NCBI GenBank assembly: GCA_047639675.1 | Contig: JBLIOI010000159.1 | Span: 1 to 9,379, forward strand | DNA from: JABACD01 sp047639675 | GTDB taxonomy: Bacteria > Planctomycetota > UBA1135 > GCA-002686595 | Length of the DNA stretch: 9,379 bases | Direction: 5' to 3' | Shown: positions 1 through 6,076 of the stretch, piece after piece | Numbering within the stretch: position 1 is the first letter of the stretch | Layout of the letters: each line of letters opens with the position of its first letter | Made by a program: the position numbers and the translations under genes | Notes under the pieces: model-generated | The model's input: the letters and a program-made list of their open reading frames with translations, nothing else | Database searches by the model: none | What the model was told of the DNA's origin: nothing

Positions 1-151
1 CGCGACTCTGCGAGAGTCCAAGAGCTCGGCACAGTTCCCCAACGGAGAGCTCATGGCACGCTAGCAGCCCCAGGATGCGCAAGCGCGTGGGGTCGCCCAG
101 GGCCTTTAACAGCGAGGGGATTTGGCTCGGTTCGGGATTTGCCTTCAACAC
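1..151 (-). CDS. ArsR/SmtB-family transcriptional regulator, 5' end only
   Basis: The first 50 codons of a winged-helix DNA-binding repressor are visible; the gene runs off the left edge. Residues 14-29 read LLKALGDPTRLRILGL, the hallmark first helices of the ArsR/SmtB family. They are followed by HELSVGELCRALGLSQSR (33-50), the start of the helix-turn-helix, where the recognition helix begins at the window edge. I placed the start at the GTG (149-151). The next codon, TTG (146-148), is an alternative. No in-frame ATG exists upstream, and no good ribosome binding site precedes either codon. The ELSVGEL...LSQSR wording resembles ArsR proteins that carry a methyltransferase domain behind the HTH, but that part is not in the window, so neither effector nor target can be given. 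The family call is sure; the start is not. Confidence 0.85.
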   Translation of the reverse strand, partial: MLKANPEPSQIPSLLKALGDPTRLRILGLLACHELSVGELCRALGLSQSR

Positions 152-154
152 TCC

Positions 155-170
155 ATCATGATCGGATGAT
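155..170. promoter_or_regulatory. Inverted repeat just upstream of the ArsR start, possible autoregulatory operator
   Basis: ATCAT (155-159), six bases, then ATGAT (166-170) form a short palindrome ending 3 bp upstream of the proposed GTG start. ArsR-family repressors usually bind inverted repeats at their own promoters, so an operator is reasonable. The arms are only 5 bp long and could arise by chance. No convincing -35/-10 pair was found around it. Confidence 0.2.
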
Positions 171-210
171 AAAGCCCCCAAGGGCAAGGCTAGAACCCGG
201 TTTTCTTCCG

Positions 211-257
211 AATAAATAAAAAGCGGGCGATCCGGATTGAAGCCCGAATCGCCCGCT
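211..257 (-). terminator. Rho-independent terminator of the GreA-fusion gene
   Basis: A perfect 10-bp stem joins AGCGGGCGAT (222-231) to ATCGCCCGCT (248-257). After one mismatch, three more pairs can form inside it. Read on the minus strand the stem is followed at once by CTTTTTATTTATT (223-211), a proper U-tract. It lies 22 bp after the stop codon of the leftward GreA-fusion gene and upstream of the ArsR gene, so it separates two transcripts. On the plus strand there is no T-run after the stem, so it should act in one direction only. Confidence 0.88.
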
Positions 258-279
258 GATCTGAGCTAATGCCTAGAAA

Positions 280-2460
280 TCAGTCCACATCAACCGGCAC
301 GACGGAAAGCACTTCCACATCAATTAGGCCGCCGGGAAGCTGAATTTCACGCTTTGCGCCGGGCGAAAGCCCCAGGAGGCCTTGAGCCAAGGGGGCGCGG
401 TAGGACACGACGTTCTCGCCGCGATCACCGTCCCAGGGGCCCAGCAAGATGATGACGTTCGAGGTTTTGTTGCCCTTCTCCATGTACTCCACGGCAGTGC
501 CGGGGCAGACCATATTTTCAGGAAGGATGGCATTCTCGAGCAACTCAGTTTGGCTGAGTTCTTCCTCCATAACCGAACAGCGCGAAGACAGGTTGCGCTT
601 CTCTTCCAAAGCGGATTCCCATTCGGAGTTCTCCGACAAGTCACCAAGAGCCGCAGCGCGACCGATGGCATCCTCGTTCTCTGGCATCTTGACGTCCTTG
701 AGTTCCTTCAACTCGCGTGCGAGAAGCTCCTTGCCGGATCGTGTCGTCCAGATCGAGTCGTTCTCCCAGAAGTAAGCGGCGCGTGCATTTTCATCATCAT
801 CGACCGCGTGGGTCGCGATCATGATCAACTGGTTCTCAATCGATTCCTCGACGCCACGTTGCATCAAGCGTTGAATGCTGCGCACTTCAGAGACAACAGC
901 ATCCTCGAGCAAACGTCCGAGCAACGGGCTAGCGCCGCCCGCTAGGAAATCTACAAGACGGGTGTGAGCACGTCCCAAAGCAGGGGTCTTGCGGCGATCC
1001 GCGAAGAGTTGCGTTGCGAGGTTCGCGTAGGCTTGCGCGCGGGCGAGTCTCGGCGGCAAATCTCCGCCCAACTTTTCTGCCTCGGCCAATTTCGCCAATG
1101 CCAAGAGCATATGGGGAGCACGGCTGGTGCGCTTGAGTAGGTAGCGATAGCTCTTACCAAGATCCTCTTCGCGCTTGGCTGTGACCAATCGTTCCACCAA
1201 GTTGCGAACCATGCCCGGAGGCGCGTGCTCGAGGTTCTTGACAGCTTCGTCTACCCAAGCCTCCTCTAGGATCTCCACCAGAATTCCGATGGCTTGCTCC
1301 TGATCGTGGGGCGTCGGCAATTCCTGAAAAATGTTCCAAAGGGCGGGAACATGATTGGAGTCATCTTCCGGTGCTTCTGCGACGGCAGCTGCCTCGAGGA
1401 TCTCAAGCAAGGGTTCTGGGGTTACGCCCCCGAACTCGCGCATGAGTACCCAGCAGGAAAGCCGCCAACCGTACTCATTGTCCTCGTTCGCCGCCTCGTT
1501 CGTTAGCGCAGCACGTGTCATCTCATCTAACTCAGAATCAAGATTTTCTTTACCCAGAAGCCCACGAGCCTTGATGACGATGTCTTCCAAGCTCGCCGCG
1601 TGCTTGAGCTGGCGTTCGAGTTGTTCCTTCGGATCCACGGCGGTCAAGAGCAGGTGCATCTCGATCTTCTTGCCGCTTCCAGTCATGCGGAACCACTCGC
1701 TGTTCTCTGCCAAGGGCTTTGCCTTGCGCCACCAAGCACTGTGCGCGCTGCCTTCAATACCGATCTGTGCCAGTGCGTTCTTGATCGCAATTGAATTGGC
1801 TCGTCCGTGGTAGCGCTTCAGGATGGCCTTCAATGCATCGAGGGGATCCTTCTTCACTTCCTTCTTGAGACCCTCGGGATCACGGTAGGAACGTGATCGA
1901 AGATCCGTCGGGTCGAGCACATCGAAGATGTCCAGTGCAGCGCCCAGCGGGAAGTAGTCCTCGCGACCGGATTGGAAGCGAACGTGCACAACCGTGCCAT
2001 CTTCCGTCACGTCGAAAATCTCGCCCGTACCCCAACCCGTAGAGTGAAATATCAGGACGCCAACTTTGAAGTCCTGCAACTTGGTGAAGGCCGACCAGGC
2101 TTTGCGCAGGCGCGTCGGATCGTTCAGGCCGGTCATCTCCAGCGCACGATCCCACCAGGGCTCCATACTCCAAGCTGCGGCGGCGCTTTTCATCAAAGAA
2201 TCCGCGAGTGAAGCCGTGGGAGCTCCGGCTTCAATGGCTGTACCGAGCAAGTTGGCAGCATCTGCATGTCGGTCCGACATTTCAAGCAACTCAAGGTGCT
2301 GATTTACCAGAGGCATGCAGCGCGCAATTCGATTCTTTTCGCCAGCGCGACGGAGGGCGACAAAGAGTTCGTCGAGAGGCTCGGTGGTGGCCATCAGTTC
2401 GGACCAAGCATCGTCGAAGTCTTGCCATTTGTCCTGGGTGACGAAAATCGGAAGGCTCAT
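280..2460 (-). CDS. greA: GreA/GreB-type transcription elongation factor with large N-terminal extension (726 aa)
   Basis: Residues about 568-726 form a complete GreA module. They contain a coiled coil with the tip motif GDLSENSEW (606-614), keeping the acidic pair D607 and E610 that correspond to E. coli GreA D41 and E44. An FKBP-like domain follows, with YRAPLAQGLLG (687-697) and LPGG (708-711). Such a module enters the secondary channel of RNA polymerase and stimulates cleavage of backtracked RNA. Ordinary GreA has about 158 residues; here roughly 565 residues precede it. These comprise an acidic helical start (1-125), a small beta-type segment around FHSTGWGTGEI (138-148), a segment with paired tryptophans (WW, 243-244) reminiscent of chlamydial GreA fusions, and a long helical, TPR/HEAT-like stretch (about 280-560). 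ATG at 2460 lacks a Shine-Dalgarno; the leader is pyrimidine-rich. The GreA module is certain. The role of the N-terminal part is unknown, perhaps docking to polymerase or RNA. Confidence 0.93.
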   Translation of the reverse strand: MSLPIFVTQDKWQDFDDAWSELMATTEPLDELFVALRRAGEKNRIARCMPLVNQHLELLEMSDRHADAANLLGTAIEAGAPTASLADSLMKSAAAAWSMEPWWDRALEMTGLNDPTRLRKAWSAFTKLQDFKVGVLIFHSTGWGTGEIFDVTEDGTVVHVRFQSGREDYFPLGAALDIFDVLDPTDLRSRSYRDPEGLKKEVKKDPLDALKAILKRYHGRANSIAIKNALAQIGIEGSAHSAWWRKAKPLAENSEWFRMTGSGKKIEMHLLLTAVDPKEQLERQLKHAASLEDIVIKARGLLGKENLDSELDEMTRAALTNEAANEDNEYGWRLSCWVLMREFGGVTPEPLLEILEAAAVAEAPEDDSNHVPALWNIFQELPTPHDQEQAIGILVEILEEAWVDEAVKNLEHAPPGMVRNLVERLVTAKREEDLGKSYRYLLKRTSRAPHMLLALAKLAEAEKLGGDLPPRLARAQAYANLATQLFADRRKTPALGRAHTRLVDFLAGGASPLLGRLLEDAVVSEVRSIQRLMQRGVEESIENQLIMIATHAVDDDENARAAYFWENDSIWTTRSGKELLARELKELKDVKMPENEDAIGRAAALGDLSENSEWESALEEKRNLSSRCSVMEEELSQTELLENAILPENMVCPGTAVEYMEKGNKTSNVIILLGPWDGDRGENVVSYRAPLAQGLLGLSPGAKREIQLPGGLIDVEVLSVVPVDVD

Positions 2461-2500
2461 GTGCGTGACGGGGAGGGAGTGTTGAGCGGAAGAGAGGAGT

Positions 2501-2578
2501 GGCGATTACGTCGCCGACAGGCCGAAAAATTCCGGCCACGGAAGAGCCCCCGTGAGGAGCTAAGCTCCACGCGAGGGC
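2501..2578 (-). promoter_or_regulatory. Structured leader with three hairpins upstream of the GreA-fusion gene
   Basis: The spacer before the GreA-fusion start holds three inverted repeats in a row. On minus-strand order they are: a long imperfect stem at 2578-2546 (core GGAGC-TTA-GCTCC, outer GCCC/GGGC arms); GGCCG/CGGCC at 2537-2520 around an A/T-rich loop; and GGCGA-CGTAA-TCGCC at 2515-2501. None is followed by a U-tract. A pyrimidine-rich stretch then runs to the start codon. The closest thing to a -10 box is TATATG (2587-2582), with no matching -35. If transcription starts there, most of the hairpins lie in the 5' UTR. A regulatory leader is inferred; structure alone is seen. Confidence 0.35.
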
Positions 2579-2605
2579 ATTCATATAGAGAGAGTGCAGG
2601 AAATG

Positions 2606-2625
2606 CGGGGCAAGATCCAGCCCCG
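2606..2625 (-). terminator. Hairpin after the RlmI-like gene, weak terminator candidate
   Basis: CGGGGC (2606-2611) pairs with GCCCCG (2620-2625) across an 8-base loop, starting 7 bp after the stop codon of the leftward methyltransferase gene. The GC-rich stem and position suit a terminator, but on the minus strand it is followed only by CATTTCCT, a poor U-tract. It may slow or partly stop transcription into the GreA-fusion gene. Confidence 0.4.
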
Positions 2626-2631
2626 TATTCT

Positions 2632-3807
2632 TCAATCCACAGCTAAAAGTAAGCCTTTCAAATACCTCGACCTCGGAAAGTCGGGGCGCTGGGGGTGATC
2701 TGGAGAGGCTCCAAGAACTTCAAGCACCCTAATATTGCGTTCTGCACGGCGTGCGGCCCGGAAAACGGTCCCGACAAAATCCCCAAGCTCGACGGCGCCT
2801 GAGCATGAGAAAGTCGCCAACATTCCGCCATTCCTGACACAACCGAGAGCGAGGGCATTTAGATCGAGGTACTTCTGCAAGCCATCTTCGAGCATGCGCT
2901 TGCCTCGCACGATCTTGTGAGGGTCGAGAACCACGACTTGGGCGGTACGGCCGCTGGCTACATCGTCGCGCATGAGATTGAAAGCGTCCGCGTGAATGAA
3001 CTCGACGCCAAGGTCATTGGCTCGGGCGGAAGACTCAGCGCGTTCGAGCACAACTTCGTCCAAGTCAACAGCGCGCACATGAGTGGCACCGGCTCGCGCT
3101 GCATGCAGCGCAAAACCGCCGATATTGCAACACAGGTCGAGCACATGAGCTCCTTCACAGTAGGTCGCCACCTTGATGCGGTTGTCCCGTTGATCGCAGA
3201 AGAACCCAGTTTTGTGTCCTTGGCCCGGCAAGAGATTGAAGCGAATGCCGTCCTCCAAAATCTCGACTTCGCCTAGATCTTCCGGCTCGCCCGCAGGATC
3301 AAAGCCTTCTGCCTTGCGCACGGAAAGCGGCACGCGATGAATGATTCGGGCACCTGGGTAGAGTTCGCGTAGACACCAAGCAATGTCGTCCTGCAACTCG
3401 TAGAAGCCCAAGGAGTGGTATTCGCACACGAGGACATCCGCAAAGCGATCGACGATCAGGCCTGGCATATCGTCTCCCTCGGCGTGCACAACGCGATAGG
3501 CGTTGGTGTGCTTGGGAAGCTTCAGTAGCTTCTTTCGAATACGATCAGCTGATGCCAACCGGCGCAAAAAGAACTGGCGAGGCTGATCGAGGTCGCTCTT
3601 CTTGCCGCGCGAAAGCACACGTAAGGTGATATCCGACTGCGGGTTGTAAAGCCCGTGTCCGTAGAATCGACCTGCGCGATCGATGATTTCGACCAAACTG
3701 CCGGCGTCCACATCTTTCTCTGGCGCTAATACTTGGCGTGAGTAGATCCAAGGACCTCGCTGGATGTCGTCGGAATCGAGTTCGATGGTGGGGAGGGCCG
3801 CTTTCAT
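2632..3807 (-). CDS. rlmI: RlmI-like class I rRNA large-subunit (cytosine-5) methyltransferase
   Basis: Expected to transfer a methyl group from S-adenosylmethionine to cytosine C5 of 23S rRNA (C1962 in E. coli for RlmI). The order of parts matches RlmI/YccW and the 391-residue length is normal: an N-terminal PUA-type RNA-binding domain (about 1-75, with RGPWIYSRQV at 17-26); EGDDMPGLIVDRF (110-122); GQGHKTGFFCDQRDNR (195-210); SAM motif LDLCCNIGGFALHAARAG (223-240); acidic DLD (248-250); and FSCSG (333-337), whose Cys335 is the likely catalytic residue. The motif usually written DPPK reads DPHK here (295-298), so His297 replaces a conserved proline; the codon CAC is one base from CCC. ATG at 3807 has no visible Shine-Dalgarno. 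The gene is divergent from the amidohydrolase-like gene and followed in the same direction by the GreA fusion. The family is sure; the exact rRNA position is inferred. Confidence 0.9.
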   Translation of the reverse strand: MKAALPTIELDSDDIQRGPWIYSRQVLAPEKDVDAGSLVEIIDRAGRFYGHGLYNPQSDITLRVLSRGKKSDLDQPRQFFLRRLASADRIRKKLLKLPKHTNAYRVVHAEGDDMPGLIVDRFADVLVCEYHSLGFYELQDDIAWCLRELYPGARIIHRVPLSVRKAEGFDPAGEPEDLGEVEILEDGIRFNLLPGQGHKTGFFCDQRDNRIKVATYCEGAHVLDLCCNIGGFALHAARAGATHVRAVDLDEVVLERAESSARANDLGVEFIHADAFNLMRDDVASGRTAQVVVLDPHKIVRGKRMLEDGLQKYLDLNALALGCVRNGGMLATFSCSGAVELGDFVGTVFRAARRAERNIRVLEVLGASPDHPQRPDFPRSRYLKGLLLAVD

Positions 3808-3937
3808 GCGAAGTCTATCTGTGGGCTGGCACGATCTATGAAGAGACTAGAGCGGCACAGACTAGCAAAGAAGATAGAAAGGTGATTGGATCAGCGGGGC
3901 TGTTCCTCACTCTCCGCACCGAATTCCCAAGGACCGC
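3808..3937. promoter_or_regulatory. Divergent intergenic region with a ribosome binding site for the rightward gene
   Basis: This 130-bp gap separates the starts of the leftward RlmI-like gene and the rightward amidohydrolase-like gene, so it must hold promoters for both. I could not pick out a convincing -35/-10 pair on either strand. AAGGA (3929-3933), four bases before the ATG at 3938, is the clearest Shine-Dalgarno in the window and supports that start. AGACTAG occurs twice (3844-3850 and 3859-3865), 15 bp apart. Confidence 0.5.
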
Positions 3938-5902
3938 ATGATCCATCTTATCGCCGCCCAAGTTCTCGCCCTGTCGGGAGCCACCGTTCACACCATGGAA
4001 CCAGGCTCCGAGCCTCGGATCATGACCGTATTGATGGAGGACGGTTTCTTCACGGAAATTGGAGCGGACCTAGAGATCCCCGAAGGCGCAGAAGTGCTGG
4101 ACCTGTCCGGAAAGCACCTATTTCCCGGGCTGCTGGATGGAATGGTGCACCATGACATGGAGCACGATCCGTTGTACCTGCTCAGCGGCGTGACTTTTAT
4201 CCGCGATACAGGCAACGAACTGAGCTCGGTACTCTTGGCTGCCATGCCCAATATGCGCAATCGCATGCCGGGCCCGGACCTGTGGGTGGCCGGTTCGATA
4301 TTCGATGGAGTTCCGCCAGCGACGACCGATGCTGTGATCGTGAGGACCAAGGAAGATGTCGAGGACAAGCTGCCGCGCCTCAAGGAGCGGGGGATACGAT
4401 TCGCTTCCTATCACACGGGAGTCCCAGCACCCGCTTGGCGTCGATTGATTGAGTTGGGAAATCTCCACAAACTCCAAGTTTGGGGGCCGATCCCGGCCAG
4501 TGCCACTTTGGATGAAGTGCTGACCTCCGGCCAGTCAGGTCTCTCCTACCTCGAGGGATTTCAAGATCCGGATTCCGAGTGGGACGCCGAGTTGGCGCAC
4601 GAACGTGTGCTTGATTACAAGCGCAACGAGATCGCATCGATGCCCCTCTTGCATGTCTACGCTTATCGAACAGAAGATCAGGGCGACGATCCGCCGATCT
4701 TCAATTTCATGGCACCGTACTACGCGGATTGGTGGCGATCGGACTTGGGGTATCGGCGCAAGTTGTTCAACCCGGAGTACTTGGCTGCTGGCCGAGAAGC
4801 TCACGCTCGACTTGAAGGCTTAGTACTCGATTTGTGGAAGAGCGGTGTGGCTCTGGTTCCTGGGTCCGCCGCGCCCAATCCGTGGATGGGGCCCGGAGAA
4901 GGCCTTCATGACGAATTAGACGCGTGGGTGGCAGCGGGCATTCCGCAGGCCGACGTTCTGCAAATGGCGACTCACGGTGCTGCACAAGCTATGGGAATCG
5001 AACTCGCTTATGGGACGATAGCAACAGGACGTGTAGCAAGCGCTATCGTGCTCGACGAAGATCCCACCCAGAACATCAAGTTGTTGCGGGAACCCAAGGG
5101 ACTCGTGTTGCGGGGCACCTACTTGTCGCCCGAATACCTGGACAACTTGCGCGGCGGGTTGCACCGAGCACAAGTGATCGCAACGGCCGGTGCGGAAGCT
5201 CCACTCTCTATCGAGAAGCCCTATTTACCCGAGGGCCAGGTAGTTTTGGAAGGCCGCGTCGAAGGCACAGCATTCGATCGTGTGGTAGCCGCCGAGGACT
5301 ATTGGGTCGTGCGTGGTTACGACGGGCAAACCGTCTGGGTTGCTCGCATGGTGCTAGCGGGAAGTTTGTCGAGTACGGCGTCGCGCACAACCATCACGCA
5401 ACGCTTCAAGGACAACAAGCTGGATAGCTTCTTGCTGTTCATTGAAAACGGTGAGAGCAACTACAAGGTTGAAGGCCTCACAGTTGGCGGCCACTTTCGC
5501 TTGAAACGCTGGGTGAACGATATCTACGTCGATACCAACTCAACGACCCGCGGGCCGACTTTGGTCGACGCGGGCATGGCTCTGCCTGCGATGATTTTGT
5601 CCCACTACCAAAAAGACGGCCTGTGCCAGGCAGTCTACTTTGAGGGGACCGAACCGAATCTATCTGGTTGGGAAGTTCAGCGAACTCCCACCGGGGTCTT
5701 GGCCATCAAAACGGGGCGAGGCCCGATGGTGGCCACATTTGAGGAAAACGGCGCTCTCGACAAGCTGGAACGGGTCGCCGGCAAGGCGAGTGTGCGCTAT
5801 GAAGCCGTGCACCAAAACTCCTTCGGCGGGCCAGGAATGCCCCCAATACCGCCCAGTGAGCCGGAAACCGTGGACCAGGATCGGGACGAGGAAGGCGAGT
5901 AA
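3938..5902 (+). CDS. Amidohydrolase-superfamily protein lacking most metal ligands, with extra C-terminal domain (654 aa)
   Basis: Residues about 11-400 follow the imidazolonepropionase/prolidase-type amidohydrolase pattern. There is an N-terminal beta-sandwich (GATVHTM at 14-20, VLMEDGFFTEIG at 31-42, SGKHLFPGLLDG at 57-68), a TIM-barrel core, and a closing part (GEGLHDELDAWVAAGI at 320-335, ATHGAAQAMGI at 344-354, YGTIATGRVASAIVLDEDP at 358-376). The family's metal ligands are mostly gone. HxH after PGLLD is MVH (69-71). The usual VxxHG position reads VWGP (181-184). IEH is LEG (205-207). GTD is GSA (309-311). It is therefore probably not a standard metallohydrolase, and no substrate can be given. 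Residues about 425-625 are a beta-rich domain I do not recognise, ending in an acidic tail. The N-terminus (MIHLIAAQVLALSGA) is hydrophobic but lacks the basic residues of a clear signal peptide. The start has an AAGGA site. The gene is single, followed by a hairpin-rich gap. Confidence 0.85.
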   Translation: MIHLIAAQVLALSGATVHTMEPGSEPRIMTVLMEDGFFTEIGADLEIPEGAEVLDLSGKHLFPGLLDGMVHHDMEHDPLYLLSGVTFIRDTGNELSSVLLAAMPNMRNRMPGPDLWVAGSIFDGVPPATTDAVIVRTKEDVEDKLPRLKERGIRFASYHTGVPAPAWRRLIELGNLHKLQVWGPIPASATLDEVLTSGQSGLSYLEGFQDPDSEWDAELAHERVLDYKRNEIASMPLLHVYAYRTEDQGDDPPIFNFMAPYYADWWRSDLGYRRKLFNPEYLAAGREAHARLEGLVLDLWKSGVALVPGSAAPNPWMGPGEGLHDELDAWVAAGIPQADVLQMATHGAAQAMGIELAYGTIATGRVASAIVLDEDPTQNIKLLREPKGLVLRGTYLSPEYLDNLRGGLHRAQVIATAGAEAPLSIEKPYLPEGQVVLEGRVEGTAFDRVVAAEDYWVVRGYDGQTVWVARMVLAGSLSSTASRTTITQRFKDNKLDSFLLFIENGESNYKVEGLTVGGHFRLKRWVNDIYVDTNSTTRGPTLVDAGMALPAMILSHYQKDGLCQAVYFEGTEPNLSGWEVQRTPTGVLAIKTGRGPMVATFEENGALDKLERVAGKASVRYEAVHQNSFGGPGMPPIPPSEPETVDQDRDEEGE

Positions 5903-6008
5903 GGCACATCCTTTGCGAGAAAGCGCCCCAACAGGTAGCTCCCACTCGTACCTCTAGTCAATGAGATGCGGGAGGGGTGTTTGAGAGAACCCACGCCTTC
6001 CAGATCTC

Positions 6009-6030
6009 GGCGAAACGGCAAGGTTTCGCC
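6009..6030 (+). other. Perfect 8-bp hairpin in the spacer before the dihydrouridine synthase gene
   Basis: GGCGAAAC (6009-6016) pairs perfectly with GTTTCGCC (6023-6030) across the loop GGCAAG. No T-run follows, so it is not a classic terminator by itself. It sits ten bases before a second, stronger hairpin and may be part of the same 3' end of the upstream mRNA, or part of the leader of the downstream gene. Confidence 0.45.
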
Positions 6031-6040
6031 CAATCTATGC

Positions 6041-6069
6041 CAGCGGCCCATCATTGCGATGGGCCGCTG
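6041..6069 (+). terminator. Perfect 12-bp hairpin, probable terminator of the amidohydrolase-like gene
   Basis: CAGCGGCCCATC (6041-6052) and GATGGGCCGCTG (6058-6069) form a perfect 12-bp stem with the loop ATTGC. TCTTGTC follows, a modest U-rich tail. Placement about 140 bp after the stop at 5902 and before the next gene fits a terminator. It ends only 7 bp before the ATG at 6077, so it could equally act in the 5' leader of the dihydrouridine synthase gene. The structure is certain; the role is not. Confidence 0.55.
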
Positions 6070-6076
6070 TCTTGTC

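Noticed and set aside
382..945. Long plus-strand open frame opposite the 3' part of the GreA-fusion gene
   Set aside because: It lies wholly antisense to a well-supported gene, has no domain wording and no ribosome binding site; open frames opposite GC-rich genes are common.
3828..3843. TGGCAC resembling the first half of a sigma-54 promoter
   Set aside because: The second half should contain GC at the fixed spacing; the sequence there is ATGA, so the essential dinucleotide is missing.
3988..4383. Minus-strand open frame inside the amidohydrolase-like gene
   Set aside because: It is antisense to the N-terminal sandwich and barrel region, whose family pattern is clear; nothing recognisable is encoded.
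5930..5953. Possible hairpin AGGTA...TACCT after the amidohydrolase-like gene
   Set aside because: A five-pair stem with a ten-base loop and no T-run is too weak to call.
5966..6076. N-terminal extension of the dihydrouridine synthase back to the ATG at 5966
   Set aside because: The stretch contains two perfect hairpins, its translation is unlike any Dus N-terminus, and no ribosome binding site precedes it.
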